Of a stretch of 56,700 bases of DNA, positions 26,331 through 35,731 are shown piece after piece. The stretch's first letter is position 1, and each line of letters opens with the position of its first letter. The stretch spans positions 1 to 56,700 of the forward strand of contig JAFMHN010000007.1 of NCBI GenBank assembly GCA_017854485.1. Reading direction: 5' to 3'. The translations under genes and the position numbers were made by a program. The notes below the pieces were generated by a model. It was not told the origin of the DNA. It did not search any database and was given only the letters and a program-made list of their open reading frames with translations. Source of the DNA: Aquiluna sp. (lineage in GTDB: Bacteria; Actinomycetota; Actinomycetes; Actinomycetales; Microbacteriaceae).

Positions 26331-27644
26331 TTGAAGCTAGGTCTTTTAGACTCTTGCGATTTCACCGCTGAGGCATCACGGGTTTGTAGAACCGTGTTGC
26401 CCAGCGGTGTTCGCATCTTAAGTGAAGAAATTCCAGGCGCACCCTCGGTTGCGATTGCCGCCTCGCTGGCAGTCGGCTCCAGGGATGAATCAGATGACAC
26501 CTACGGATCAACGCATTTCCTAGAGCACTTGTTGTTCAAGGGAACCAGTAAGCGCTCTGCCAGAGACATATCGGTGGCCTTTGACTCGGTTGGCGGCTCG
26601 TCAAATGCGGCAACTGCCAAGGAATACACCAGCTACTACGCGAGGGTGATGAATTCGGCACTGCCGTTGGCGCTTGATGTAATTCTTGACATGTTTGTTG
26701 ATGCCAAGATCGACGCGGATGACTTCGAATTGGAGCGCACCGTCATTCTCGAGGAACTTGCAATGGGTCAGGATGACCCCGAAGATGTGGCTCATGAGGC
26801 CCTAGCCTCCGCCCTGCTGCCAGGACATGAATTGGGCCGGCCAATCGGCGGAACCAAGGAAACTATCCTCGCCACCAAGCGCTCGAGCGTAATTGACTAC
26901 TACAAAAAACACTACATACCTGCAAACCTGGTTGTTACAGCAGCCGGCGGCGTCACTCACGAGCAGCTGGTGGAGTTGGTGCAGCAGGAATTGCAAAAAT
27001 TTGGCTGGCTCGATGAGACCAGCACGCCCAATTTGAGGCGAGCACAGGATGAAATAGTTCTCCCGAAAACTCAAAGCTTTACCAGTGTCAACCAGGATTT
27101 TGCTCAGGCAAATATCCTGTTGGGTTATCAGAGCATAAAGGGCATGGATCCTGATCGCTATGCGCTTGGTGTTATGAACACGATTTTGGGCGGCGGCATG
27201 TCATCCAGGCTCTACCAGGTCATTCGCGAGCAGCGTGGTCTGGCTTACTCAACATACTCTTACCAGCAAGGCTATGCAGATGCTGGTTACTTCGGCCTCT
27301 ACGCTGGCTGCAACCCCGAGAACTCAGAGCTGGTGGTAACGCTCATGAAAAAAGAGCTTGCTGATATCAGCGACAAGGGTGTCACAAAGGAAGAATTTGA
27401 TCTGGCGCTGGGGTCACTCACCGGAGGTCTGGCCCTTCGCTATGAGAGTTCGATGGCAAGAATGAATCGGCTGCTCTCGGCTGAAATCGGCAGTGGTGAA
27501 TATTTGTCCACCAGTGAAATCCTGGGTCGGTTCCAAGAGGTCGAAATTGATCAGGTGCAGGCTGTTGCCAGTCGGATCCTGAAGAATAATTCGTCATTGG
27601 TAGCCGTTGGCCCTAACTTAGAAACACTTGAACAACTAGCTTGA
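26331..27644 (+). CDS. M16 family zinc peptidase
   Basis: About 437 residues from the TTG at 26331. The inverted zinc motif HFLEH (62-66) and the distal glutamate in the VILEELAM helix mark an active M16 peptidase of the processing-peptidase type; the second half has the R/Y motif region MSSRLYQVIREQRGLAYSTYSY. The start is inferred: TTG 26331 follows a GGAG 5 nt upstream and the pnp stop by one base; the frame is open further upstream into pnp, but homologues begin near RVCRTVLPSGVRIL. It probably cleaves small peptides in the cytoplasm; real substrate unknown. The neighbour arrangement pnp-M16-dapB is a common actinobacterial block. Confidence 0.9.
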   Translation: MKLGLLDSCDFTAEASRVCRTVLPSGVRILSEEIPGAPSVAIAASLAVGSRDESDDTYGSTHFLEHLLFKGTSKRSARDISVAFDSVGGSSNAATAKEYTSYYARVMNSALPLALDVILDMFVDAKIDADDFELERTVILEELAMGQDDPEDVAHEALASALLPGHELGRPIGGTKETILATKRSSVIDYYKKHYIPANLVVTAAGGVTHEQLVELVQQELQKFGWLDETSTPNLRRAQDEIVLPKTQSFTSVNQDFAQANILLGYQSIKGMDPDRYALGVMNTILGGGMSSRLYQVIREQRGLAYSTYSYQQGYADAGYFGLYAGCNPENSELVVTLMKKELADISDKGVTKEEFDLALGSLTGGLALRYESSMARMNRLLSAEIGSGEYLSTSEILGRFQEVEIDQVQAVASRILKNNSSLVAVGPNLETLEQLA

Positions 27645-27650
27645 TAGGTT
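27645..27650 (+). promoter_or_regulatory. -10 box of dapB (near-leaderless)
   Basis: TAGGTT followed by 7 nt (TGAATTC) and the ATG at 27658. It lies directly after the M16 stop. Confidence 0.55.
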
Positions 27651-27657
27651 TGAATTC

Positions 27658-28383
27658 ATGATTCATGTTTCAGTAGCCGGTGCCACCGGTCGGATGGGGG
27701 TCCTGACCAAGGGTCTTATCGACGCCGACAGTAACCTAAAGCTGCACTCAGCGCTGGACTCTTCGTCCGCGGCCACCGAGATGCTGGGCGCCGATGTAGT
27801 GGTGGACTTCACGAATCATGCGGTGTCCCAGGAATTGGTCGAGTTTGCAATAGCCAATGACCTAAAGATTGTGGTTGGAACCTCTGGTTGGTCGGAGCAA
27901 AAGCTTGCCAGCTTAGAGAAGCTGTTGCTCAAGCACCCGTCAGCTGGCGTTGTAGTTGTGCCAAATTTCTCGATTGGATCGATGTTGGCTCAGCAATTTT
28001 CGGCTCAAGCAGCCCAGTATTTTGATTCGATTGAGATTCTTGAGGCGCACCACGAAAATAAGATTGACTCCCCATCGGGCACTGCAATAAGGACCGCCGA
28101 AATCATTTCGAAGGCGAGGCAAGGAATGACCCAGCCCTTGATCCCGGGGGTTGGTCAGCCGGCCCGTGGCGAGATTTACTCCGGTGTGCCAATTCATTCG
28201 CTTCGTCAAAAGGGTGTTTCTGCCAAGCAGGACACAATTTTTGGAACTGCGGGGGAGCAGCTGGTTATCTCCCATGATGTTTCTTCCTACCTGGCTTATT
28301 CGCTGGGCATTCTAAGGTCGATTGAATTTGCTCAGACTGCAACTGGGTTGGTTGTTGGGCTGGAGAACGTGCTCGGTAAATGA
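27658..28383 (+). CDS. dapB: 4-hydroxy-tetrahydrodipicolinate reductase
   Basis: The 241-residue NAD(P)H enzyme reduces HTPA to tetrahydrodipicolinate, the step after DapA in the lysine/diaminopimelate pathway. Nucleotide loop GATGRMG is at residues 8-14, the substrate-binding segment EAHHENKIDSPSGTA near 141-155 includes the catalytic His-His and Lys, and the dimer strand HSLRQKGV follows. dapA and dapF are also in this window, but in separate transcription units. It overlaps the next small membrane gene by 4 nt. Confidence 0.95.
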   Translation: MIHVSVAGATGRMGVLTKGLIDADSNLKLHSALDSSSAATEMLGADVVVDFTNHAVSQELVEFAIANDLKIVVGTSGWSEQKLASLEKLLLKHPSAGVVVVPNFSIGSMLAQQFSAQAAQYFDSIEILEAHHENKIDSPSGTAIRTAEIISKARQGMTQPLIPGVGQPARGEIYSGVPIHSLRQKGVSAKQDTIFGTAGEQLVISHDVSSYLAYSLGILRSIEFAQTATGLVVGLENVLGK

Positions 28384-28832
28384 TTACCAGGGCTTGGGTT
28401 GGCTTAATGCTGGCCCTGACACTTTTTTACGTTCTTACACTGTTTGGCCGCGGGGTAATCCTGATCCAAGATTCAAGCCTGATTGCTAAGGCAATGGGCT
28501 TGGGAATTCTGGTGTTGCCACTTTTTGCACTCTGGGGCTTGTTTATGGAGGTCAGGTTTGGCCTTAGGTCACAGCAGCTGGCGAAACGGCTAGTAGCCAT
28601 GGAGATTCCAGGGCTCGATCTCGAGCTTCGTGCCAGCGGGCGCGCAACCAAAGAGTCGGCAAGTAGAGAGCTTGACCGCATCAAGAAGTTGGCCGCGGCA
28701 GATGCTGCAAGTTGGACGACTGCGTTCTTACTGGGTGAGGCCTACGAGGCAGCCGGTGATCGCAGAAATGCTAGATCCGCAATCCGCCGAGCAATCCTGC
28801 TAGCGGATGATTCCAAGCCGTCTAACAACTAG
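28380..28832 (+). CDS. Uncharacterised membrane protein downstream of dapB
   Basis: A 150-residue protein with two N-terminal membrane helices (about 3-23 and 36-58) and a cytoplasmic tail rich in Ala, Arg and Glu that looks helical (SARELDRIKKLAAADAASWTTAFLLGEAYEAAGDRRNARSAIRRAILLAD), resembling a single TPR hairpin. I do not assign a function. Related actinobacteria have a similar conserved membrane protein after dapB. It starts within the dapB stop (ATGA). Its last 33 nt overlap the convergent DUF4395 gene. Confidence 0.75.
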   Translation: MITRAWVGLMLALTLFYVLTLFGRGVILIQDSSLIAKAMGLGILVLPLFALWGLFMEVRFGLRSQQLAKRLVAMEIPGLDLELRASGRATKESASRELDRIKKLAAADAASWTTAFLLGEAYEAAGDRRNARSAIRRAILLADDSKPSNN

Positions 28833-29237
28833 ATACATCTGGCATCCCAGGCACAGGCCAAAGTATGCATTCAAGAACGATGCCAAGAAAATAAATGCGG
28901 CGGCCACGCTCACCAGCACTGGACTAAACAGACCACCGACGATTCCCAAGAGCGCAAAGCTCAGTCCCACCTGTTGGGCAAACCTAGGCGGTCTTGGGTC
29001 CTCTAGTTCCTTTGGCGGCTTCAGGCTGGGTCGGACAAACTTTTTGAAAACCAGGGAGTATGGGTGAGTGCCGGGCGAAATTATTGACCAGGCAAACAAA
29101 ATTCCAAGCACCACAACGGTGATGTAGGCAAGGCGCGCTTCCTCCAAGCTCAGCGCGAACGCAATTAGCGAAAGCACAGAAGTGATTGCTGCTCCAAATC
29201 TCGGTCCTCGCGGATCAATGTGGCCAGTGGTTGTCAT
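28800..29237 (-). CDS. DUF4395 family membrane protein
   Basis: The 145-residue protein has the features of DUF4395: an N-terminal DPRGPRFGAAI, paired membrane helices (about 15-33, 35-53, then 90-108 and 110-128), a middle PPRFAQQVGLSFALLG, and a final NAYFGLCLGCQMYLVVRR with a C-x2-C. Members usually lie next to thioredoxin or rhodanese genes, as here, where it overlaps the thioredoxin-like gene by 4 nt. A role in membrane thiol or sulfur transfer is inference from that pairing and from the conserved CxxC. Confidence 0.85.
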   Translation of the reverse strand: MTTTGHIDPRGPRFGAAITSVLSLIAFALSLEEARLAYITVVVLGILFAWSIISPGTHPYSLVFKKFVRPSLKPPKELEDPRPPRFAQQVGLSFALLGIVGGLFSPVLVSVAAAFIFLASFLNAYFGLCLGCQMYLVVRRLGIIR

Positions 29238-29668
29238 AGTGCTCCTAGTTTTGCTAGCTCTGTTTCTATGGTGTTGGTCTTGGGTGTGCCACCGACGCGG
29301 TAGCGAATCTCACCTCTGTGATTCAAGACGAAGATTGTCGGTGTTTGAGTGATGTTGAAGTGGGCGGCAAGGTCCAACCGTTCAGTGATATCGGCCTCAA
29401 TGAACAAGAGCGAACCGTGGCGATGTGCCAACTTGGCCAGTGCGCGTCTCGCCGCGGGGCATTGACCGCAGTATTTGGTGGAAAACAACACAAGCGTCGC
29501 TTTGGAGCCAAATTCGTTGACCGGGTCACCGTTTTTGTGCACCTTGAGTTTTGCAAGATCGACTACTTCGGCGCCTAGAACTCGGTGGCCGCGGCCATGG
29601 AAAAGCTTGTAGGTAACGCCGGCAAGCAGGCTCACTGCCAAAAGCGCGAGCGTCAAGCCAGTTGTCAT
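29234..29668 (-). CDS. Membrane-anchored thioredoxin-like protein
   Basis: From ATG 29668 the protein has 144 residues: one N-terminal membrane helix (about 3-19), a basic stretch and a thioredoxin fold facing, most likely, the outside. The active site is YCGQCPAARRALAKL (CGQC) and the cis-proline lies in QTPTIFVL. A GTG at 29692 would add eight residues (MTYAWRVD); the ATG is preferred because it starts just before the hydrophobic helix and has a GGTGG-like site. It is cotranscribed with the DUF4395 gene (ATGA overlap). Reductase versus oxidase direction cannot be told. Confidence 0.82.
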   Translation of the reverse strand: MTTGLTLALLAVSLLAGVTYKLFHGRGHRVLGAEVVDLAKLKVHKNGDPVNEFGSKATLVLFSTKYCGQCPAARRALAKLAHRHGSLLFIEADITERLDLAAHFNITQTPTIFVLNHRGEIRYRVGGTPKTNTIETELAKLGAL

Positions 29669-29741
29669 ATCCACCCGCCAAGCGTAAGTCACTTAGAGGC
29701 AGTTGAACGGAGTGTTGCTCTCTTTTACTTTTTGCCTGGCA

Positions 29742-29747
29742 TAAGGT
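29742..29747 (+). promoter_or_regulatory. -10 box of thyX (leaderless)
   Basis: TAAGGT, a 6-nt spacer (TGTCTG) and the GTG at 29754. This is one of the clearest leaderless starts in the window. Confidence 0.65.
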
Positions 29748-29753
29748 TGTCTG

Positions 29754-30482
29754 GTGACCGAAATTGAATTCCGCAGTGATGTAACCGTTGAGCTAATTAG
29801 AGCCAGCGCCAAGGACGCCGACGTGCTCTTTGCAGCCAGGGTATCGACCCAGGGTGAGCAAACCCTAGAAAGCGCTAAGCAGGCCGACTCTGAGGTTGAA
29901 AAGCGCGACAAGGGTTTGATCAACTATCTGATGCGCGATCGTCACGGTTCTCCGTTTGAGCACAACTCCATGACTTTTTATGTTCAGGCACCGATTTTTG
30001 TATTCCGAGAGTTCATGCGCCACCGTATTGCCAGTTACAACGAGGAATCTGGCCGCTACCGTGAACTACGACCAGTCTTTTATGTTCCAGGACCGGAGCG
30101 AAAGCTGATTCAGGTCGGAAAGCCTGGGGCCTATGAGTTCGAAGATGGCACGGCAGAGCAAACGGCTTTGGTTGAGCAGGAAACGATGGCTGTCACCCGG
30201 GCGGCCTACGACTCTTATCAGCGCATGCTCGAAGCGGGCGTTGCCAGAGAGGTAGCTCGGATTGTGCTTCCGGTGAATATCTTCTCCAGCATGTACGTGA
30301 CGATGAATGCTAGGTCGTTGATGAACTTTCTAAGCCTTAGAACTAAACGCGAGGGAACTCATTTTCCATCATTCCCGCAACGTGAGATTGAAATGGTGGC
30401 GGAGAAGATGGAAGCGCATTTCGCTGAACTGATGCCGCTGAGCTACCAGACATTCAACGAAAACGGCCGAGTAGCCCCTTAG
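29754..30482 (+). CDS. thyX: Flavin-dependent thymidylate synthase
   Basis: The 242-residue enzyme methylates dUMP to dTMP using methylene-THF and reduced FAD. The ThyX signature RHRxxSxNExSxR is intact at residues 89-101 (RHRIASYNEESGR), and the C-terminal SLRTKREGTHFPSFPQREI carries further FAD/dUMP contacts. No thyA is seen in the window. The GTG start is set by the -10 box 6 nt upstream. It is followed by dapA, a conserved actinobacterial neighbour, which has its own promoter. Confidence 0.97.
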   Translation: MTEIEFRSDVTVELIRASAKDADVLFAARVSTQGEQTLESAKQADSEVEKRDKGLINYLMRDRHGSPFEHNSMTFYVQAPIFVFREFMRHRIASYNEESGRYRELRPVFYVPGPERKLIQVGKPGAYEFEDGTAEQTALVEQETMAVTRAAYDSYQRMLEAGVAREVARIVLPVNIFSSMYVTMNARSLMNFLSLRTKREGTHFPSFPQREIEMVAEKMEAHFAELMPLSYQTFNENGRVAP

Positions 30483-30501
30483 TTTCAGTAGCTTTCGGCG
30501 G

Positions 30502-30507
30502 TAGGCT
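30502..30507 (+). promoter_or_regulatory. -10 box of dapA (leaderless)
   Basis: TAGGCT with a 6-nt spacer (GTCTAA) to the ATG at 30514; no ribosome site. The same hexamer occurs as putative -10 before pnp, infC and hflX. Confidence 0.6.
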
Positions 30508-30513
30508 GTCTAA

Positions 30514-31494
30514 ATGGCTAATCAACACAGCGACATTTTCGGGCAGGTGCTAGTTGCACTAGTGACCCCCATGACCCCAGATGGCGAGGTTGACTGGGAA
30601 GCAACCGAGCGCCACATCGACTACGTAATTTCCAACGGCGCTGATGGCGTCGTGGTTACCGGAACCACCGGTGAGACTTCGACGCTCACGGATGCCGAAA
30701 AAATTCAGTTGGTCAAGGTTGGAAAGTCGGTTTCTTCAGGGCGAGCCAAGATCATCACCGGGGGAGGCTCGAACGAAACTGCCCACGCAATTCAGCTGTA
30801 CAAGGCAAGTGAAAAGGCCGGCGCTGATGGCGTCATGATCGTCACGCCCTACTACAACAAGCCAACTCAGGCTGGAATCTTGACTCATTTCCGGATGATT
30901 GCCGATGCCACCGACCTGCCGGTAATTCTTTATGACATCCCCGGTCGCACCGGGGTTGCTATCGGCTATGACACTTTTCACAGGGCAGCTAAGCACCCAA
31001 ACATTGTTGCGGTCAAAGATGCCAAGGGTGATTTAGCCCAGGTTTCGAGATTGATGCTGGAAACCGGCTTGATGTATTTCTCGGGAGACGACTCCTACGT
31101 GTTGCCGCACCTGTCGGTCGGGGCAACCGGACTAATTGGTGTTACCGCAAACATTGCCCCTCACGCCTATCGGGGAATCGTGGATGCAACAAACGCCAAT
31201 GACTTCCACGCAGCACTGAAGGTTCACAATGCACTTGAGCCACTTCAGCGCGCGATCATGAACCACGTTCCGGGAACCGTTGCGGCAAAGTATGTGCTGC
31301 ACGGACTGGGACTAATCAACTCTCCTCGCGTGAGGCTGCCGCTGGTGGGCCCAGAGGACAGCGAAGCTGCAGCCATCGAGGCAGGCATCGACCAGGTCAA
31401 GAGTGTTCCGGGCCTAAGTTTCGACAACTTCCGTCCAGACAGAAATGCTGCCGCTGGTGGTGCGCTGCCTAAGGTAGCTGGGACGACCAGATAG
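30514..31494 (+). CDS. dapA: 4-hydroxy-tetrahydrodipicolinate synthase
   Basis: The 326-residue TIM-barrel aldolase condenses pyruvate with aspartate semialdehyde. GTTGETSTL (50-58) binds the pyruvate carboxylate, the catalytic Tyr140 is in VILYDIPGRTG and the Schiff-base Lys168 in VAVKDAKGD. The C-terminus is some 30 residues longer than the E. coli enzyme and ends in a Gly/Ala tail. The TAG stop shares a base with the RNase J GTG start, a pairing conserved in actinobacteria. Confidence 0.95.
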   Translation: MANQHSDIFGQVLVALVTPMTPDGEVDWEATERHIDYVISNGADGVVVTGTTGETSTLTDAEKIQLVKVGKSVSSGRAKIITGGGSNETAHAIQLYKASEKAGADGVMIVTPYYNKPTQAGILTHFRMIADATDLPVILYDIPGRTGVAIGYDTFHRAAKHPNIVAVKDAKGDLAQVSRLMLETGLMYFSGDDSYVLPHLSVGATGLIGVTANIAPHAYRGIVDATNANDFHAALKVHNALEPLQRAIMNHVPGTVAAKYVLHGLGLINSPRVRLPLVGPEDSEAAAIEAGIDQVKSVPGLSFDNFRPDRNAAAGGALPKVAGTTR

Positions 31495-33176
31495 TGGAGC
31501 TGCAGGCTCCACCGGCACTCAAGCCGGGTCAGCTAAGAATCATCCCGCTTGGCGGTCTGGGTGAAATCGGCCGTAACATGACTGTGTTCGAGCTGGATGA
31601 GCAGATCATGATTGTTGACTGCGGTGTTCTATTTCCAGAAGAGACTCAGCCGGGAGTGGACCTGATTCTGCCGGACTTTAGCTATTTGGAAGACAAGCTC
31701 GATCGAATTTCTGGCATGGTGCTAACCCATGGTCATGAGGATCACATTGGCGGCGTGCCGTACCTGTTGCGTCACAAGCAGGACATTCCAATTCTTGGTT
31801 CCACTCTGACCCTGGCGTTTTTGGAAGCCAAGCTAAAAGAACACCGAATCACTCCGCTCACCCACACGGTCAAAGAGGGTCAAGTCGAGAAGCTTGGGCC
31901 ATTTGAGCTTGAGTTTGTTGCTGTGAATCACTCGATTCCGGACTCGCTGGCGGTCATTATTCGATCAACTGCCGGAACTGTTTTGGCAACCGGTGATTTC
32001 AAGATGGATCAACTTCCACTGGATGGAAGGCTCACTGACCTGCGTGCCTTCGCCAAAATTGGCGAGGAGGGGCTGGACCTGTTCATGGTGGACAGCACCA
32101 ACGCCGATGTGCCGGGCTTCACGCCGCTTGAACGAGACATTGGCCCAGTGATTGAGTCTGTTATTGCAAAGACCCCCGGCAAAGTTGTGGTGGCGTCTTT
32201 CAGCTCGCACGTGCACCGAGTCCAGCAGGTGATCGATGCTGCGATTGCAAACAATCGCAAGATTGTATTTGTTGGCCGCAGTATGGTTCGAAACATGGCC
32301 ATTGCTCAGGAGTTGGGTTATCTGACTGTCCCAGATGGGCAGATCGTTGAGCTGAAAAAGGCCGGCAATCTTCCGGACAACAAGGTTGTCTACATGTCGA
32401 CCGGCAGCCAGGGGGAGCCGATGGCAGTGCTGTCTAGAATCGCTAGGCAGGACCACCAAATAGAGATTGGCGATGGCGATACTGTTTTGTTGGCCAGTTC
32501 GCTAATCCCTGGAAATGAAAATGCCGTTTATCGAGTCATCGATGGTCTGACAAAAATTGGCGCCAATGTAGTGCACAAGGCAAATGCCAAGGTTCATGTC
32601 TCAGGGCATGCTGCCGCGGGCGAACTCCTTTATTGTTACAACATCTTGAAGCCAAGAAATGTGCTGCCAATTCACGGTGAGTTCCGACACCTGCAGGCCA
32701 ATGCGGACCTGGCGATAAAGACTGGCGTACCAGTTCAGCGGACGTTGCTGGCTGAAGATGGCGCAGTCATCGACATGGTTGATGGGCTGTGTGAAATTGT
32801 GGGCAGGGTGCCATGCGACATGCTGTACGTCGATGGCAAGACGGTGGGAAAAATAACTGAGGACGACCTAAAAGACCGCCGAATTCTTGCTGCTGAGGGT
32901 TTCATCTCAATTTTTGTAGTCGTAGACAAGGCAACCGGCAAGATTGTCGAGGGGCCAGAGATAAAGGCTCGAGCATATGCCGAAGATGACCATGTCTTTG
33001 ACGATATTCTGCCGGAGATTACTAGAGCACTTGGCAGGGCCGCCGACGAGGGCGTTCGAGACAGCTATGCATTCCAGCAAGTTATCCGAAGAACAATTGG
33101 GTCTTGGGTAGCCAAAGCGCACAGGCGTAAGCCCATGATCATCCCAATTGTTGTTTACTCCTCCCGCCCCGCCTAA
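31494..33176 (+). CDS. rnj: Ribonuclease J
   Basis: The 560-residue metallo-beta-lactamase nuclease acts as an endonuclease and 5'-to-3' exonuclease in mRNA decay and rRNA processing. The zinc motif HGHEDHIGG starts at residue 79, followed by NHSIPDSLAVII, ATGDFKMD and the beta-CASP features (DSTNAD, VVVASFSSHVHRVQQV, VHVSGHAAAGELLY, PIHGEFRHL). The C-terminal domain follows residue about 450. The GTG at 31494 lies in the dapA stop; translation is presumably coupled. With PNPase at 24125 it supplies two major exoribonucleases in one region. Confidence 0.95.
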   Translation: MELQAPPALKPGQLRIIPLGGLGEIGRNMTVFELDEQIMIVDCGVLFPEETQPGVDLILPDFSYLEDKLDRISGMVLTHGHEDHIGGVPYLLRHKQDIPILGSTLTLAFLEAKLKEHRITPLTHTVKEGQVEKLGPFELEFVAVNHSIPDSLAVIIRSTAGTVLATGDFKMDQLPLDGRLTDLRAFAKIGEEGLDLFMVDSTNADVPGFTPLERDIGPVIESVIAKTPGKVVVASFSSHVHRVQQVIDAAIANNRKIVFVGRSMVRNMAIAQELGYLTVPDGQIVELKKAGNLPDNKVVYMSTGSQGEPMAVLSRIARQDHQIEIGDGDTVLLASSLIPGNENAVYRVIDGLTKIGANVVHKANAKVHVSGHAAAGELLYCYNILKPRNVLPIHGEFRHLQANADLAIKTGVPVQRTLLAEDGAVIDMVDGLCEIVGRVPCDMLYVDGKTVGKITEDDLKDRRILAAEGFISIFVVVDKATGKIVEGPEIKARAYAEDDHVFDDILPEITRALGRAADEGVRDSYAFQQVIRRTIGSWVAKAHRRKPMIIPIVVYSSRPA

Positions 33177-33185
33177 CCTGCTTTT

Positions 33186-33201
33186 TAGCAATAGATTGCT
33201 A
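33186..33201. promoter_or_regulatory. Inverted repeat overlapping the ftsK -10 (possible operator)
   Basis: TAGCAAT-AG-ATTGCTA is a perfect 7-nt inverted repeat with a 2-nt centre. Its last two bases are the first two of the TAGCTT -10 of ftsK. The position suits a repressor site or a hairpin at the end of the rnj transcript, though no T tract follows the stem. Confidence 0.4.
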
Positions 33202-33205
33202 GCTT
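33200..33205 (+). promoter_or_regulatory. -10 box of ftsK (leaderless)
   Basis: TAGCTT, a 6-nt spacer (TTACTC) and the ATG at 33212. No ribosome site is visible. Confidence 0.55.
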
Positions 33206-33211
33206 TTACTC

Positions 33212-35731
33212 ATGGCAGCAAAGACCCCACCGCCACGACGGCCGGCTAGTTCACGCACAGCGCGGAAGCCCACTCAAACCCGATCCCCGCAGCGCCCGGC
33301 CAGCAAATCTAGGGGGGCTCAGAAGGATTCAGAGTTTGGCAAAAAGGTCGCGTCTGGCTACCTGGCAGTGGCGCATTTCTTTGGCGGGGTGATCAGGGCA
33401 TTCAGCACTGAGAAGTTGGCAAAAGAAGACCGCCGGGACGGTGCTCCGTTTTTCCTATTGCTGCTCAGCGTCGCAGGTGCTGCGGTGGCATGGTTCTTGG
33501 TTGCTGAACCGTGGGCGGCAATGCTTCACAGCTACACCTTTGGGATGCTGTTTGGCATGGTGGCGTATTCGCTTCCAGTGGTTTTCTTTGGCTACGCGCT
33601 TTTCCTTTTCCGACACCCGGCCTCGGTTCGCGACAGTTCTCGCTTCGCATTGGGCTTTTGGTTGTTGCTGTCTGTAATCTCTAGCTTTTTCCATGTCTTT
33701 TCGGATTTGCCGAAACCCCAGGATGGCATCCCGGCGCTTGCGCAGGCCGGAGGTCTTTTTGGGTGGCTGCTCGGTGGCTCACTTGCATCCGTCATCACCG
33801 TCTACGGCGCTGTTCCGGTGCTGCTGCTAGTCGGAGCTATTTCCTTTCTAATCATGACTGGCACCGCTCCCAACAAGGTGATCGAAAACGCCAAGAAGCT
33901 CTACGCCTATTTGTTTGGAATCAAGAAGCAAGAAGTTGGTTCAGATGCTTTTGACGCCAAAAAGTCCAATTGGTGGAAAAAAGAGAAAGAGGCCGACCCG
34001 GCCTTTGACTCGCCTGTGGTTTCAGACATTGATGAGTTCGTCGATGCCTCGCTGCAGGATGCTGAGCCAGCTCTGGTCGGCACTCCTGATCAGCTCGAGA
34101 GCGATCTAGAGCCAGAGTTTCTTTCTCAGGAAGAGGGAGTAACCGAACCAATCAACATTCCAGAGGCCACCAAAGCCAAGCGCCCCTACATTCTTCCCTC
34201 GCAGTCGCTGCTGGTTCCGGGTTCTCCCCACAAGGTCAAGAGCGAAGTCAACGATCAGATGGTTGCGGCCATCAATGACGTGTTTAAAGAGTTTGACGTT
34301 CAGGCCAGGGTTTCTGATTTCCAGCGTGGCCCGACGGTAACCAGGTATGAGGTGGAGCTTGCTCCCGGTGTCAAGGTTGAAGCGGTCACCAGGCTGACCA
34401 ATAACCTGAGTTACGCAGTAGCCTCGAACGAAGTTCGGATCCTTGCTCCCATCCCAGGTAAGAGTGCAATTGGAATTGAAATTCCAAACACTGACCGGGA
34501 AACGGTTTCGCTGGGTGATGTTTTGCGATCCAAGAGTGCGTCCGGGGTACAGCACCCGCTAACAATCGGTGTCGGAAAGGATGTCGAGGGCGGCTACATG
34601 GTTGCCAATCTGGCAAAGATGCCGCACCTGCTAGTCGCCGGTGCCACCGGTGCCGGAAAGTCCAGCTTCGTCAACTCCATGATTTGCAGCATTCTGATGA
34701 GGTCAACCCCGGCTGAGGTTCGAATGGTGCTGGTTGACCCGAAGCGAGTGGAGCTGTCTGTTTATCAAGGTGTTCCGCACCTGGTAACGCCGATTATTAC
34801 TAACCCCAAGAAGGCAGCCGAGGCGCTGCAGTGGGTGGTGCGCGAAATGGAGTCGCGCTACGACGACTTAGCCTCGTTTGGTTTCAAGCACATCGATGAC
34901 TTCAATCGTGCGGTGGTCAATGGCGACGTCAAGGTGCCGGAGGGTTCCAGGCGCGACCTTCAGCCATATCCGTACCTGCTAGTCGTGGTTGACGAGCTGG
35001 CTGATTTGATGATTGTGGCACCTAGAGACGTGGAAGACTCGATTGTTCGAATCACTCAGCTGGCCAGAGCCTCTGGCATTCACCTGGTTCTGGCAACCCA
35101 GCGACCATCCGTTGATGTTGTTACTGGATTGATCAAGGCGAACGTGCCCTCAAGGCTGGCCTTTTCGGTTTCCTCCGTAACTGATTCCAGGGTGATCTTG
35201 GATCAGCCCGGTGCCGAGAAGCTAGTTGGCCAGGGTGATGCTCTATTTGCACCGATGGGGACTAATAAGCCGGTTCGAGTTCAGGGCGCCTGGGTATCGG
35301 AGTCGGAACTTCAAAAGGTGGTGGATCACGTCAAGGCTCAGATGGATCCTGACTACCGCTCCGATGTTACTCAGCAGGTAACCAGCAAGGTTATTGACAG
35401 CGACATAGGCGATGACCTTGAGGTATTACTTGCTGCCGCGGATCTAATTGTTAGTTCGCAGTTTGGGTCGACTTCCATGCTGCAACGCAAGCTACGCGTC
35501 GGTTTTGCAAAAGCCGGCCGTCTTATGGACCTGCTTGAGTCAAGGGGCGTGGTTGGGCCCTCAGAGGGGTCCAAAGCCAGGGACGTGCTGGTGAAAGCTG
35601 ACGAGTTGCCACAACTGATAGCGAAGCTCAGTGGGCAGACAACTGCGGTTGTCGAGGGCGATTCAGGGGCCATTGATGATGAGCCAGACGAAGACGCCTG
35701 GCAACTAACTGGCAGGAAAGATGAGTTCTAA
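33212..35731 (+). CDS. ftsK: DNA translocase FtsK/SpoIIIE
   Basis: The 839-residue septum-associated motor pumps chromosome ends through the closing division site. A basic Pro/Arg-rich start (1-45) precedes about four membrane helices (roughly 80-105, 108-130, 145-165, 185-220). A modest acidic linker leads to the alpha/beta motor with Walker A GATGAGKS (477-484) and Walker [14 protein letters not shown]. The gamma winged-helix DNA-reading domain ([39 protein letters not shown]) is near the C-terminus. Its 3' end overlaps pgsA by 11 nt. Confidence 0.96.
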   Translation: MAAKTPPPRRPASSRTARKPTQTRSPQRPASKSRGAQKDSEFGKKVASGYLAVAHFFGGVIRAFSTEKLAKEDRRDGAPFFLLLLSVAGAAVAWFLVAEPWAAMLHSYTFGMLFGMVAYSLPVVFFGYALFLFRHPASVRDSSRFALGFWLLLSVISSFFHVFSDLPKPQDGIPALAQAGGLFGWLLGGSLASVITVYGAVPVLLLVGAISFLIMTGTAPNKVIENAKKLYAYLFGIKKQEVGSDAFDAKKSNWWKKEKEADPAFDSPVVSDIDEFVDASLQDAEPALVGTPDQLESDLEPEFLSQEEGVTEPINIPEATKAKRPYILPSQSLLVPGSPHKVKSEVNDQMVAAINDVFKEFDVQARVSDFQRGPTVTRYEVELAPGVKVEAVTRLTNNLSYAVASNEVRILAPIPGKSAIGIEIPNTDRETVSLGDVLRSKSASGVQHPLTIGVGKDVEGGYMVANLAKMPHLLVAGATGAGKSSFVNSMICSILMRSTPAEVRMVLVDPKRVELSVYQGVPHLVTPIITNPKKAAEALQWVVREMESRYDDLASFGFKHIDDFNRAVVNGDVKVPEGSRRDLQPYPYLLVVVDELADLMIVAPRDVEDSIVRITQLARASGIHLVLATQRPSVDVVTGLIKANVPSRLAFSVSSVTDSRVILDQPGAEKLVGQGDALFAPMGTNKPVRVQGAWVSESELQKVVDHVKAQMDPDYRSDVTQQVTSKVIDSDIGDDLEVLLAAADLIVSSQFGSTSMLQRKLRVGFAKAGRLMDLLESRGVVGPSEGSKARDVLVKADELPQLIAKLSGQTTAVVEGDSGAIDDEPDEDAWQLTGRKDEF

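Noticed and set aside
31965-32459. A 164-codon minus-strand open frame within the RNase J gene
   Set aside because: Antisense to the conserved beta-CASP region; no domain seen.
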